A stretch of 64,000 bases of DNA from Scleromatobacter sp964418745 (GTDB taxonomy: Bacteria; Pseudomonadota; Gammaproteobacteria; Burkholderiales; Burkholderiaceae_C): assembly GCA_964418745.1 (NCBI GenBank), contig CAYQMX010000003.1, positions 1 to 64,000 on the forward strand, given 5' to 3'. Positions within the stretch are counted from its first letter, which is position 1. Every line of letters starts with the position of its first letter. The notes beneath the pieces are model-generated. The model saw only the letters and a program-made list of their open reading frames with translations, was not told the origin of the DNA and ran no database searches. Both the position numbers and the translations under genes were made by a program. Of the stretch, positions 22,651 to 31,747 are shown piece after piece.

Positions 22651-24066
22651 TCAGGCCGCGCAGGCCGCGCAGGCCGCCTCGACGTCGGCGCGGCTGCGCG
22701 CGATGTGCGGCCCGAGCTCGCGGCGGCCTTCGGCGGTCACCAGGATGTCGTCCTCGATGCGGATGCCGCCGAACGCGGCGTGCCGGTCGAACATCGCGTA
22801 GTCGATGAACCCCGCGTGGCGGCCCTCGGCCTTCCAGCGCTCGGTGAGCCAGCGGTTGATGTAGACCCCCGGCTCGATGGTGACGACGAAGCCCGGCCGC
22901 AGCGCACGCGCCAGGCGCAGCGACTTGTGCCCGAACAGCGCGCTGCGCTCGAAGCCTTCGCCGTAGCCGACGTCGTCCTCGCCCAGGCCTTCCATGTCGT
23001 GCACGTCCAGGCCCATCATGTGGCCGGTGCCGCACTGGAAGAAGATCGCGTGCGCGCCGGCCTGCACCGCCTCGGCGGCGTCGCCGCGCATGAAGCCGAG
23101 CGCGATCATGCCCTCGACCATCGTGCGGCAGGCGAGTTCGTGGATGTCGCGGTAGGGCACGCCGGGCGCCACCGCGGCGATCGCCCGGGTCTGCGCGTCC
23201 AGCACGAGGTCGTACAGGTCAGCCTGCAGGCCCCGGAAGCGGCCGCCCACGGGAATCGTGCGCGTGATGTCGGAGGCGTAGCCGACCGGCGAATTGGCGC
23301 CGGTGTCGTTGACGATCAGCTCGCCGCCCTGCAGCGTGACCGAGTGGTCGTGGTTGTGCAGGATCTCGCCGCGGCTGGTGAAGATGGACGGGTAGGCCAG
23401 CCGGCGGCCGTGCTGCAGCGCCAGGCCCTCCATCGCGCCGACCACAGCCTGCTCGACGACGCCGGGGCGGCTCAGGCGCATCGCCAGGTGATGCAGGTCG
23501 CGCGTGACGTGCAGCGCGTTCTCGATCTCCGCCACCTCGGCCGTGCTCTTGACCGCGCGCAGCGCGATCGTGGCCAGCGTCAGCGCACGGCTGGCCGCGG
23601 CGTCGAGCTGCGCGTCGGCCAGGCCCAGCCAGGCGCCGAGCGCCAGGCGCGTCTCGCCTCGGAAGGGCTTGAGGAAATGCACCGGGCGGCCCGCGGCGCG
23701 CGCCTGGGCGAGCGTGCCGAGCAGCTGCGCGTTGCTGGCCGTGGCCTCGATGCCCGACTGCGCGGCGCGCTCTGCCACGCTGGGCAGCGGCCCCGTCCAC
23801 ACGAGGTGGTCGATGCCGATGTCGTCGCCATGCAGCGTCGCGGCGCCGGCGTCGATGTCGATCACCAGCGCGAGTTCGGGCTGCTGCAGGCCGCAGAAGT
23901 ACAGGAAGCTCGAGTCCTGGCGGAAGTCGTAGGCGTTGTCGCGGTAGTTCATCGGGCTGTCGACATGGCCCGGCAGCAGCACGAGGCCGCGCGCGCCGGC
24001 GTCGTGCAGTCGCTGGAGCAGGGCGTCGCGGCGCGATCGATAGGTGGCGGCGGGGAACATGGCCAT
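22651..24066 (-). CDS. pepP: Xaa-Pro aminopeptidase P
   Basis: This 471-residue M24B metallopeptidase removes N-terminal residues preceding proline. The N-terminal aminopeptidase-P domain has NYRDNAYDFRQDSSFLYFCG. The pita-bread catalytic domain has Asp ligands in IVNDTGANSPVGYASDITRT, a His ligand in CGTGHMMGLDVHDMEG, Glu in TIEPGVYINRW and the final Glu in GGIRIEDDILV. The two-manganese site is therefore complete. ATG 24066 follows AGGAG by 7 bases; a second ATG lies 6 bases further in. A GATAAT box at 24108-24103 gives a leader of about 30 bases. It could supply proline peptide turnover alongside the hydroxyproline island downstream, but the link is only thematic. Confidence 0.95.
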   Translation of the reverse strand: MAMFPAATYRSRRDALLQRLHDAGARGLVLLPGHVDSPMNYRDNAYDFRQDSSFLYFCGLQQPELALVIDIDAGAATLHGDDIGIDHLVWTGPLPSVAERAAQSGIEATASNAQLLGTLAQARAAGRPVHFLKPFRGETRLALGAWLGLADAQLDAAASRALTLATIALRAVKSTAEVAEIENALHVTRDLHHLAMRLSRPGVVEQAVVGAMEGLALQHGRRLAYPSIFTSRGEILHNHDHSVTLQGGELIVNDTGANSPVGYASDITRTIPVGGRFRGLQADLYDLVLDAQTRAIAAVAPGVPYRDIHELACRTMVEGMIALGFMRGDAAEAVQAGAHAIFFQCGTGHMMGLDVHDMEGLGEDDVGYGEGFERSALFGHKSLRLARALRPGFVVTIEPGVYINRWLTERWKAEGRHAGFIDYAMFDRHAAFGGIRIEDDILVTAEGRRELGPHIARSRADVEAACAACAA

Positions 24067-24102
24067 GCGGCGTCTCCTGGAATCTCGGCTCGGAAGGCGT
24101 GA

Positions 24103-24108
24103 ATTATC
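24103..24108 (-). promoter_or_regulatory. Probable -10 box of pepP
   Basis: GATAAT on the minus strand, preceded by GT, about 36 bases before the pepP ATG. The -35 is not clear. Confidence 0.45.
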
Positions 24109-24258
24109 ACGACCTGGCGCCGCAGGAAGTTCGGTTGCGCGGTGCTTCTACGCGTTATCTCGGGCGCGCCGGGCGGCCGCTGCTGCGAGAATCCGCCCCG
24201 CGAACGGCGCGCGGCCACGAACCGCACGCCCCCGAACATCGACCACGACTCGACTCCC

Positions 24259-26247
24259 ATGGCCCTGCTGCAACTCGACGACCATCAGATCAAGACCTGG
24301 ACCCGCACCCAGAAGGACGAATGGTGGCTGGCCAACGTCTACCGCGGCGACATGCCCCAGCTCACGCTGCGCTCGGCCATCACCGGCTTCCTGCTCGGCG
24401 GCATCCTCGCCGCGACGGCGCTGTACATCCTGCCCAAGACGGGCATCGGCATCGGCGTCGGCCTCACCTCGGTGCTGCTGTCGTTCGCGATGTTCCGCAG
24501 CCTGTCCGGCGCCGGCATCGCCCGCGACTTCACGGTGCTGGAGAACAACGCCACCCAGTCGATCGCCACCTCGGCCGGCTACGTGATCGCGCCGCTGGGC
24601 GCCGGCCTGACGGCCTACATGGTGATGACGGGGCGCGTGCTGTCGTGGTGGCAGATGGTGATCTGGCTGATCGTCGTGTCGATCACCGGCGTGCTGATGG
24701 CGTTCCCGATGAAGCGCCGCTTCATCAACGAGGACCAGCTGCCGTTCCCCGAAGGCCGCGCCTGCGGCGTGGTGCTGGATTCGCTCTACACCGGCGGTGC
24801 CGACGTCGGCCTGTTCAAGGCGAAGCTGCTGTACGTGTCGGCCGCCATCACGGCCGCGTGGGAACTGCTGGTGCTCGACGGCTGGCAGCGCCTGATCCAG
24901 TTCAAGATCCTGCGCATGGATGCCTGGGCCGGCCTGAAGGAGCCCTGGTTCCTGCACGAGCACCTGGACGACTACTACTACATGTGGCTCGCGCGGCTGC
25001 ACATGGCCGCGCCCAAGATCCTGGGCACTGACATCCGCCAGCTGGGCCTGCGCTTCTCGCTCGACTTCTCGATGCTGGGCGTGGGCGGCCTGATGGGCGT
25101 CGCGGTGGCCAGCAGCGTGCTGCTGGGCGGCATCATCAACCTGGCGATCCTGGCGCCGGTGATGATCCAGCACGGCGACATCGTGGCGCGCACGCTCGCC
25201 AACGGCCACGTGGTGCCCATCTCGCGGGCCGAGATCGTCAACCAGTGGTCGATCTGGTGGGGCGTGTCGATGATGGTGGTCGGCGCGATGGTGGGCCTGT
25301 TCGCCAGGCCCGACCTGTTCACCAAGGCGTTCAAGTCGATGTCGCGCATCGCCGGCGCGCCGGCCGCGGGCACCGACGTGCTCGCGCACATCGAGGTGCC
25401 GCTGTGGGTGTCGTGGATCGGCGTGCCGGTGTTCGGCCTGGCCGGCGCCTGGGTGACGCACGCGTTCTTCGACGTGCCGTGGCTGCTGTCGCTGGTCTCG
25501 CTGCCGCTGATCTTCCTGCTGACGGTCATCTGCGCCAACTCGATGGCGCTGACGTCCTGGATGCCGATCGGCCCGCTGGCCAAGATCACGCAGTTCAGCG
25601 TCGGCGTGGTCGACCGCGCCAACCCGGCCAGCAACCTGCTGCCGGCGTCGATGACCTCGCAGATTTCGATGAACGCGGCCAGCCTGCTGTCCGACATCAA
25701 GCCGGGCTACATGCTGGGCGGCAAGCCGCGCCACCAGGTCTGGGGCCATGTCATCGGCATCGTCTCGGGCGCGATCTTCTCCGTGCCGCTGTTCTTCCTG
25801 CTGTTCCTGCGCCCCGACGCCTCGGGCGCGGTCGATGCCACGCGCATCGTCTCCGACGCCTTCCCGATGCCGGCGGCCGTGCAGTGGCGCGGCGTCGCCG
25901 AGATCATCGCCAAGGGCTTCCACGGCGCACCGACGACGGCGGTGTGGGCCGCCGGCCTGGCGGCGGTCGCGGCGATCCTGATGGAGGTGGCGCGCCTGGT
26001 CACCAAGGGCCGGTTCCCGCTGTCGGCGGTGTCGGTGGGCCTGGGCGTGGTGCTGCCGTTCGATTCCTGCGTCTCGATGTGGATCGGTGCGATGGGCTTC
26101 TGGATCATGGGGCGCCTGTACCGGACACCCGGCACCAAGGCCCACCAGATCTGGGTCGAGGGCGCCGAGCCGCTGTGCGCGGGCCTGATCTCGGCCGCCG
26201 CGCTGATGGGCATCTGCGACGCGTTGATCAACGTGTTCGTCGACTGA
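24259..26247 (+). CDS. OPT family oligopeptide transporter
   Basis: This 662-residue polytopic membrane protein has roughly 14-16 hydrophobic segments. Early blocks are TLRSAITGFLLGGILAATALYILPKTGIGIG and LENNATQSIATSAGYVIAPLGAG; late blocks are SISMNAASLLSDIKPGYMLGG-like and AVSVGLGVVLPFDSCVSMWIGA. These match the oligopeptide transporter (OPT) superfamily. Bacterial members are thought to be proton-coupled importers of peptides or metal chelates; the substrate here is not determined. The ATG at 24259 (MALLQLDDHQIK) is used because the longer upstream frame is charged and unlike the family. It is divergent from pepP and could bring in peptides for the peptidases nearby. Confidence 0.92.
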   Translation: MALLQLDDHQIKTWTRTQKDEWWLANVYRGDMPQLTLRSAITGFLLGGILAATALYILPKTGIGIGVGLTSVLLSFAMFRSLSGAGIARDFTVLENNATQSIATSAGYVIAPLGAGLTAYMVMTGRVLSWWQMVIWLIVVSITGVLMAFPMKRRFINEDQLPFPEGRACGVVLDSLYTGGADVGLFKAKLLYVSAAITAAWELLVLDGWQRLIQFKILRMDAWAGLKEPWFLHEHLDDYYYMWLARLHMAAPKILGTDIRQLGLRFSLDFSMLGVGGLMGVAVASSVLLGGIINLAILAPVMIQHGDIVARTLANGHVVPISRAEIVNQWSIWWGVSMMVVGAMVGLFARPDLFTKAFKSMSRIAGAPAAGTDVLAHIEVPLWVSWIGVPVFGLAGAWVTHAFFDVPWLLSLVSLPLIFLLTVICANSMALTSWMPIGPLAKITQFSVGVVDRANPASNLLPASMTSQISMNAASLLSDIKPGYMLGGKPRHQVWGHVIGIVSGAIFSVPLFFLLFLRPDASGAVDATRIVSDAFPMPAAVQWRGVAEIIAKGFHGAPTTAVWAAGLAAVAAILMEVARLVTKGRFPLSAVSVGLGVVLPFDSCVSMWIGAMGFWIMGRLYRTPGTKAHQIWVEGAEPLCAGLISAAALMGICDALINVFVD

Positions 26248-26290
26248 GCGCTGCCGGCGCTCCGGGATGCGGCGGCCGCGGCCGCCTCCC

Positions 26291-27067
26291 TCACGCGGGC
26301 TGCAGGGCGCGGTAGTCGCGCGGGCTCAGGCCGGTGCTGCGCCTGAACTGCCGCGTGAACGCGCTGTGGTCGGCGTAGCCGCAGGCGTGCGCGACGGCCG
26401 CGATCGAGGTGTCGCCGGCCAGCAGCGCCAGGGCCGCATCCAGCCGCGTGCGGGCGAGCAGCTGGCGCGGCGTGACGCGGTACAGCTGCGCCACGTGGCG
26501 TTCCAGTTGCGCGACGGACAGGCCGGCCTCGCGCGCCAGGGTGCCGATCTGCAGCGGCTCGGCGTAGTCGCGCTGCAGGCGCTCGACCACGCGTGCGACC
26601 CGCGCGTAGGTGGCCGGCGGCGTGGCATGGCTCAGGCCCGGCGTGGCCAGGTCGCGCGACAGGCCCACCAGGCCGACGATGGCGCCGCGGCGCCGGCTGC
26701 CGGCGGGCGCCGGCTCGCGCCACGCCAGCTTGTGGGTCAGGCACCAGCCGGGCGCGCGGTTCGGGTACAGGTGCAGCTCCAGCTGGCCGACGATCTCGGT
26801 GCCGTCGCGCAGCACGCGCTCGTCCTGCGCGCGGTAGCGCTCGCCGAGCCCGCCGTGAAACAGCTCGTCGGTCCGGCGTCCCACCAGCTGTGCCCGGTTC
26901 GTCAGTCGCAGCCGGTCCAGCAGCGTCTGGTTGGCATGCGTGTAGCGGCCCCCCGCGTCCTTGGCGAAGAACACGACGTCGGGCAAGGCGTCGAACAGGC
27001 GCTCCAGCAGCGGCAGCGGAAGCCGGTCGGCACCGGCCAGGGCGGCGAGGGCAAGGTCGTCGGTCAT
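26291..27067 (-). CDS. PAS-domain AraC-family transcriptional regulator
   Basis: This 258-residue protein has an N-terminal PAS domain (about 20-120: LFDALPDVVFFAKDAGGRYTHANQT, then GRRTDELF). The AraC-type double helix-turn-helix (about 155-255) contains GTLAREAGLSVAQLERHV and AVAHACGYADHSAFTRQF RRSTGLSPRDYR. PAS sensing is unusual beside hydroxyproline genes, where GntR or standard AraC regulators are common. It is transcribed away from the hydroxyproline operon across an 80-base gap, so it is the obvious candidate regulator. A CACAAT box ends 6 bases before its ATG, predicting a leaderless mRNA. Confidence 0.9.
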   Translation of the reverse strand: MTDDLALAALAGADRLPLPLLERLFDALPDVVFFAKDAGGRYTHANQTLLDRLRLTNRAQLVGRRTDELFHGGLGERYRAQDERVLRDGTEIVGQLELHLYPNRAPGWCLTHKLAWREPAPAGSRRRGAIVGLVGLSRDLATPGLSHATPPATYARVARVVERLQRDYAEPLQIGTLAREAGLSVAQLERHVAQLYRVTPRQLLARTRLDAALALLAGDTSIAAVAHACGYADHSAFTRQFRRSTGLSPRDYRALQPA

Positions 27068-27073
27068 GCCACC

Positions 27074-27079
27074 ATTGTG
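27074..27079 (-). promoter_or_regulatory. Possible -10 box of the AraC gene (leaderless)
   Basis: CACAAT on the minus strand, 6 bases before the ATG at 27067; identical in sequence and spacing to the moaA box. Confidence 0.45.
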
Positions 27080-27135
27080 CTGAAATCGTCATTCCGATGC
27101 GAGCATTCGATCAAGCCCGGCGGGCGTCGCGGTTC

Positions 27136-27141
27136 CAGAAT
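27136..27141 (+). promoter_or_regulatory. Possible -10 box of the hydroxyproline operon (leaderless)
   Basis: CAGAAT, 6 bases before the ATG at 27148. Together with the opposing AraC box it leaves about 56 bases between the divergent promoters for regulator binding. Confidence 0.45.
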
Positions 27142-27147
27142 CGGGCC

Positions 27148-28101
27148 ATGCACAAGATCGTCGTCGTCGATTCCCATACCGCCGGAGAGCCCACGCGCGT
27201 CGTGCTCGACGGCGCGCCGGCGCTGCGCGGCGCCACGCTGGCCGAGCAGCGCGCCGACTTCGCGCGCCACCACGACGCCTTCCGCAGCGCCGTGGCCTGC
27301 GAGCCGCGCGGCAGCGACACCATGGTGGGCGCGCTGCTGGTCGAGCCGCGCGCGCCCGGCTGCGTGGCGGGCATGATCTTCTTCAACAACGTGGGGCTGC
27401 TGGGCATGTGCGGCCACGGCACCATCGGCGTCGTCGCGACGCTGGCGCACCTGGGCCGGATCGGGCCCGGCCGGCATCGGCTCGACACGCCCGTGGGCCC
27501 GGTCGAGACCGAGCTCCACGCCGACGGCCACGTCACCGTGTTCAACGTGCCCGCGTACCGTCACGCCGCCGCGGTGACGCTGGACGTGCCCGGCGTCGGG
27601 CCGGTGACCGGCGACGTCGCCTGGGGCGGCAACTGGTTCTTCCTGGTCGACGCGGCGCAGTTCGATCCGGTGCCGGTGCTCGCGCTGGCCCACGTCGAGG
27701 CGCTCACCGACCTGGCCTGGCGCATCCGCGGCACCCTCGAGGCCCGGGGCGTGACCGGTGCGGACGGCGCCGAGATCGACCACATCGAGCTGTTCGCGCC
27801 GTCGCCCACGGCCGACGCGCGCAACTTCGTGCTGTGCCCGGGCAAGGCCTACGACCGCTCGCCGTGCGGCACCGGCACCAGCGCCAAGCTGGCCTGCCTG
27901 GCGGCCGACGGCCACCTGGCGGCCGGCGCCCCCTGGGTGCAGGAGAGCGTGATCGGCAGCCGCTTCGAGGGGCGCTGGACGGCGCTGGAAGGCCAGCCCG
28001 GCCGCGTCCTGCCGGCAATCAGCGGGCGCGCCTGGGTCACGGCGGAGGCCACGCTGCTGCGGGCGGCCGACGATCCGTTCCGGGACGGCATCCGCGGATG
28101 A
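27148..28101 (+). CDS. 4-hydroxyproline 2-epimerase
   Basis: This 317-residue proline-racemase-family enzyme interconverts trans-4-hydroxy-L-proline and cis-4-hydroxy-D-proline. Both catalytic cysteines are present: Cys88 in GMCGHGTIG and Cys240 in SPCGTGTSAKLA. The N-terminus MHKIVVVDSHTAGEPTRVV matches the epimerase branch, and two cysteines distinguish it from hydroxyproline dehydratases, which have Thr at the second position. It is the first gene of the island and overlaps the next gene by 4 bases (ATGA). Substrate assignment is supported by the dehydrogenase and deaminase genes that follow. Confidence 0.94.
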   Translation: MHKIVVVDSHTAGEPTRVVLDGAPALRGATLAEQRADFARHHDAFRSAVACEPRGSDTMVGALLVEPRAPGCVAGMIFFNNVGLLGMCGHGTIGVVATLAHLGRIGPGRHRLDTPVGPVETELHADGHVTVFNVPAYRHAAAVTLDVPGVGPVTGDVAWGGNWFFLVDAAQFDPVPVLALAHVEALTDLAWRIRGTLEARGVTGADGAEIDHIELFAPSPTADARNFVLCPGKAYDRSPCGTGTSAKLACLAADGHLAAGAPWVQESVIGSRFEGRWTALEGQPGRVLPAISGRAWVTAEATLLRAADDPFRDGIRG

Positions 28102-29234
28102 TGCCCGCGGCCGCCCTGGACGTCGCCATCGTCGGCGGCGGCATCGTCGGCTGTGCCTGCGCCCGCGCCGCGGTGCGGGCCGGCCTGCGCGTGGCCGTGT
28201 TCGAGGCCGGACGCGTCGGCGCCGGCGCCACCGCGGCAGCCATGGGCCACCTGGTGACCATCGACGACGACCCCGCCGAGTTCGCGCTGGCCATGCTGTC
28301 GATGCGGCTGTGGCGCGAGTGGAGCGGCTGGCAGGCGATCGAACGGCGGCCGACGGGCACGCTGTGGCTGGCCGAGACGCCCGCGCAGCGCGACGCCGCG
28401 CACGCCAAGCTGGCGCGTCTGTGCGCCGCGGGCCTGCAGGCGAAGTGGCTGGAGCCCGACGCGCTGCGCGCCGCCGAGCCGCGGCTGGCGCGCGACCTGG
28501 CCGGCGCGCTGTGCGTGGCGGGCGACGAGGTGGCCTACGGCCCGGAGATGGCGGCCCGGCTGGCGGCCGAGGTGCGCGCCGCCGGCGGCCGCATCGAGGA
28601 AATGTGCCCCGTGGCCGCGCTGCGCGACGACGGCCTGGCGCTGGCCGACGGTCGCCGCGTCGCCGCGGGCCACGTGCTGCTGGCCGCCGGCTGCGACAGC
28701 GTGCGCCTGTGGCCTGGTCCCGCGCCGCTGGCGCTGCGCCCGCGCAAGGGCCAGCTCGCGATCACCGACCGCCACCCGGGCTACATCGGCCACGCCCTGG
28801 TGGAACTGGGCTACATCGATGCCGCGCACGGCGACGCCGACGAGTCGGTGGCCTTCAACGCGCAACCGCGCGCCTCGGGCCAGGTCCTGCTGGGCTCGTC
28901 GCGCAGCTACCGCGACACGACGTCCGCCGTCGACGCTGCCGTGATGGCGCGCCTGGTGCGCCGCGCGCAGCGCTTCCTGCCCGACATCGGCGCGCTGCAG
29001 ATGCTGCGCTGCTGGGCCGGCTTCCGACCGGCCACGCCCGACGGACGGCCGGTCATCGGGCGCGTGCCGGGGGCGGTGCGCGCCAACCAGTGGGTGGCCA
29101 CAGGCCACGAGGGCCTGGGCCTGACCACCGCCACCGGCACCGCCAGCGTGTGGCTGGACCTGCTGCTCGGGCGCACGCCGGCCATCGACGCCACCCCCTA
29201 CGCGCCGGAACGCTTCGTGCAGGCGTTCGCATGA
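28098..29234 (+). CDS. D-hydroxyproline dehydrogenase, DAO-type FAD subunit
   Basis: This 378-residue FAD-dependent oxidoreductase of the D-amino-acid oxidase/GlyA-DadA fold has the dinucleotide motif VAIVGGGIVGCACA at the N-terminus and GHEGLGLTTATGTA near the C-terminus. It should oxidise cis-4-hydroxy-D-proline to the pyrroline. In multi-subunit enzymes of this type it works with a small 2Fe-2S subunit and a second flavoprotein, and both are encoded next. The start is the first of two adjacent ATGs, overlapping the epimerase stop as ATGA. It ends by overlapping the ferredoxin-like gene by 4 bases. Confidence 0.9.
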   Translation: MMPAAALDVAIVGGGIVGCACARAAVRAGLRVAVFEAGRVGAGATAAAMGHLVTIDDDPAEFALAMLSMRLWREWSGWQAIERRPTGTLWLAETPAQRDAAHAKLARLCAAGLQAKWLEPDALRAAEPRLARDLAGALCVAGDEVAYGPEMAARLAAEVRAAGGRIEEMCPVAALRDDGLALADGRRVAAGHVLLAAGCDSVRLWPGPAPLALRPRKGQLAITDRHPGYIGHALVELGYIDAAHGDADESVAFNAQPRASGQVLLGSSRSYRDTTSAVDAAVMARLVRRAQRFLPDIGALQMLRCWAGFRPATPDGRPVIGRVPGAVRANQWVATGHEGLGLTTATGTASVWLDLLLGRTPAIDATPYAPERFVQAFA

Positions 29235-29482
29235 CGGCCACCGTCACGGTGTCGATCGACGGCCGCCTGCTGGCCGTGGTCGCGGGCACGCTCGTGGCGG
29301 CGGCCGTCGAGATCGCCCGGCCCGGCCACGGCGCGCGGGTCGCCCCCGGCGGTGCGCGGCGCCAGCCGCTGTGCGGCATGGGCGTGTGCGGCGAGTGCCG
29401 CGTGACGATCGCCGGCCGCCCGCAGCGCCTGGGCTGCCAGGTCGTCTGCATGCCCGGCATGGAGATCCTGACCGATGCCTGA
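29231..29482 (+). CDS. D-hydroxyproline dehydrogenase, small (2Fe-2S) subunit
   Basis: This 83-residue ferredoxin-like protein has the cluster motif CGMGVCGECRVTIAG followed by RLGCQVVC, giving the CX4CX2C...C pattern. It matches the gamma subunits of heteromeric D-hydroxyproline or opine-type dehydrogenases and should pass electrons between the two flavoproteins. The ATG overlaps the DAO-type stop (ATGA), and its 3' end overlaps the next gene by 8 bases. This tight packing suggests fixed subunit ratios. Confidence 0.9.
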   Translation: MTATVTVSIDGRLLAVVAGTLVAAAVEIARPGHGARVAPGGARRQPLCGMGVCGECRVTIAGRPQRLGCQVVCMPGMEILTDA

Positions 29483-30809
29483 GCAGGACACCGTCGCCGT
29501 GCGGCAGGCCGGCCTGGTCGTGGTCGGCGCCGGGCCGGCCGGCCTCGCCGCCGCCGAAGCGGCGGCACGGGCGGGGGTCGACGTGCTGCTGCTCGACGCC
29601 GCGCCCGCGCCCGGCGGCCAGGTCTGGCGCGCGCGCCAGGGCGTGCCCGAGCCCGCGGTCGCGCGCACGCTGGCACGCCTGGGCGACACGGGCGTGCGCG
29701 TGCTGGCCGGCACGCGCGTGGTGATGCCGCTGCCCGGACGAACGCTGCTGATCGACGGCCCGGACGGGGCGGGGCGGCTGAACTGGCAGCGCCTGGTACT
29801 GGCCACCGGCGCGCGCGAGCGGCTGCTGGCGTTTCCCGGCTGGACGCTGCCCGGCGTGTTCGGCGCGGGCGGCCTGCAGGCGCTGGCCAAGGGCGGCTGG
29901 CCGATCGCCGGGCGCCGTGTGCTGGTGGCCGGCAGCGGGCCCTTGCTGCTCGCGGCCGCCGCGACCCTGCGCCGCGACGGCGCGCGGCTGGCCGGTCTCG
30001 CGCAGGAGCCGGGGCCGCTCGCGCTGGCAGGTTTCGCCGCCGCGCTGGCCGCGCGGCCGCGCCAGGGCGCCCAGGCGCTGCGGCTCGGCGCCACGCTGGC
30101 GGGCGTGCCGTGGCTTGCGGGCTGGCGCATCGTCGCGGCCGAAGGCGCCGGGCGGCTCGAGCGCGTCGTCCTGGCGCGCGGCGGGCGAACCCGCACGATC
30201 GCCTGCGACGCGCTGGCCGCCAGCTGGGGGCTGGTGCCGCAGGCCGAGCTCGGCGAGGCGCTCGGCTGCGCCCTCGCGCCGCGTTTCGGCGCCCCGGCGA
30301 TCGTCGTCGACGCCGCCCAGCGCAGCAGCGTGCCGGGCGTGTTCGCGGCCGGCGAATGCGCCGGCGTGGCGGGCGCCCGGGCCGCGCGGCTGCAGGGCGA
30401 GATCGCCGGCCGCATCGTCGCCGCCGAGCTCGCCGGTGCCGGGCCGGTGCCCGCGCGCCTGGCCCGGGCCCTGGCCCGTGAACAGGCATTCGCCGCCGCG
30501 GTCGCGCGCGCGTTCGCGCCGCCGGCCGACTGGCGCGCGCGCCTGCGCGACGACACGCTGGTGTGCCGCTGCGAGGACGTGCCCTGGTCGGCGCTGCGCG
30601 ACCAGGCCGACCTGCGCGCCGCCAAGCTCGCCACCCGCTGCGGCATGGGGCATTGCCAGGGGCGGCTGTGCCATGACACGCTCGCCACCGTGATGCACTG
30701 GCCGCGCCTGCCCCTTCGCCCGCCGCTGGCGCCGACCCCGCTCGGCAGCCTGCTGGCGGCGCTCGACGACCCGCCACCCCCTGTTTCCACCGAGGAGCCT
30801 GCCCCATGA
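29475..30809 (+). CDS. D-hydroxyproline dehydrogenase, NAD(P)-binding FAD subunit with BFD-like Fe-S domain
   Basis: This 444-residue flavoprotein has an N-terminal FAD motif (LVVVGAGPAGLAAAEAA), a second nucleotide-binding motif (RRVLVAGSGPLLLAAA) and a FAD-closing block (VPGVFAAGECAGVAGARAA). The C-terminal BFD-type 2Fe-2S domain is CRCEDVPW followed by TRCGMGHCQGRLC. This matches the alpha subunit of the D-hydroxyproline dehydrogenase/opine oxidase family. It probably relays electrons onward to a carrier. Start ATG 29475 lies inside the end of the small subunit gene, and its stop overlaps the next ATG (ATGA). Confidence 0.9.
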   Translation: MPEQDTVAVRQAGLVVVGAGPAGLAAAEAAARAGVDVLLLDAAPAPGGQVWRARQGVPEPAVARTLARLGDTGVRVLAGTRVVMPLPGRTLLIDGPDGAGRLNWQRLVLATGARERLLAFPGWTLPGVFGAGGLQALAKGGWPIAGRRVLVAGSGPLLLAAAATLRRDGARLAGLAQEPGPLALAGFAAALAARPRQGAQALRLGATLAGVPWLAGWRIVAAEGAGRLERVVLARGGRTRTIACDALAASWGLVPQAELGEALGCALAPRFGAPAIVVDAAQRSSVPGVFAAGECAGVAGARAARLQGEIAGRIVAAELAGAGPVPARLARALAREQAFAAAVARAFAPPADWRARLRDDTLVCRCEDVPWSALRDQADLRAAKLATRCGMGHCQGRLCHDTLATVMHWPRLPLRPPLAPTPLGSLLAALDDPPPPVSTEEPAP

Positions 30810-31747
30810 CCATGACCTGGACCGGCGTGATGCCCGCCATCACCACCCCCTTCACCGCCGACGGCGACGTCGACCACGAGTTCCTGGCGCGCCATGCGCT
30901 GTGGATGGTCGAGGCCGGCTGCACCGGCATCGTCGCGCTCGGCTCGCTCGGCGAGGCGGCCACGCTGTCGGCCACCGAGAAGCTGGACGTCCTGCGCACG
31001 CTGGCCAAGGCGCTGCGCGGCCGCGTGCCGCTGGTGGCCGGCATCGCGGCGCTGTCCACCGACGAGGCCTGCGGCCTGGCGCGTGCGGCCGCCGACGTCG
31101 GCTGCGCCGGCCTGATGGTGCTGCCGCCCTACGTGTACTCCACCGACTGGCGCGAGATGCGCGCCCACGTGGCGGCGGTGATCGAGGCCACCGCCTTGCC
31201 CTGCATGCTCTACAACAATCCGATCGCCTATCGCACCGATTTCAGGCCCGCGCAGGTCGCCGAGCTGGCGCGCGCGCACGGCAACCTGGTGGCCATCAAG
31301 GAGTCGAGCGCCGACATCCGCCGCATCGCCGCGATCCGCCACCTGCTGCCAGGTCGCCTGGACATCCTGGTGGGCGTGGACGACCTGATCGTCGAGGGCA
31401 TCGCCGCCGGCGCCACCGGCTGGGTGGCGGGCCTGGTCAATGCGATGCCGGTCGAATCGGTGCGGCTGTTCGAGCTGGCCACGCGCGCCAATGCGCCCGA
31501 CGCGGAGCCGGCGGCGCAGGCCCGCGCGCGCGCCGCGACCGACGAGCTCTATCGCTGGTTCCTGCCCTTGCTCACGCTCGACACGGTGCCCAGGTTCGTG
31601 CAGCTGATCAAGCTCGTGCAGCAGCGCGTGGGCCACGGCACGGAGCGGGTGCGCGCGCCGCGCCTGGTGCTGGAGGGCGAGGAGCGCGAGGCCGCGCTGG
31701 CCTTGATCGCCGAGGCGCTCGCCACGCGGCCGGGCAACGACGCCTGA
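30806..31747 (+). CDS. DapA/NAL-family lyase, probable 1-pyrroline-4-hydroxy-2-carboxylate deaminase
   Basis: This 313-residue class I aldolase-fold enzyme has the phosphate/carboxylate loop GSLGEAATLS (46-55), Tyr136 in LYNNPIAYR and the Schiff-base Lys165 in VAIKESSADIRR. In the hydroxyproline pathway such a protein deaminates and dehydrates the pyrroline to 2-oxoglutarate semialdehyde. The operon context favours that reaction over dihydrodipicolinate synthesis. ATG 30806 has GAGGAG upstream and overlaps the previous stop; a second ATG lies 6 bases on. The next enzyme of the route, semialdehyde dehydrogenase, is not in the window. Confidence 0.9.
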   Translation: MTMTWTGVMPAITTPFTADGDVDHEFLARHALWMVEAGCTGIVALGSLGEAATLSATEKLDVLRTLAKALRGRVPLVAGIAALSTDEACGLARAAADVGCAGLMVLPPYVYSTDWREMRAHVAAVIEATALPCMLYNNPIAYRTDFRPAQVAELARAHGNLVAIKESSADIRRIAAIRHLLPGRLDILVGVDDLIVEGIAAGATGWVAGLVNAMPVESVRLFELATRANAPDAEPAAQARARAATDELYRWFLPLLTLDTVPRFVQLIKLVQQRVGHGTERVRAPRLVLEGEEREAALALIAEALATRPGNDA

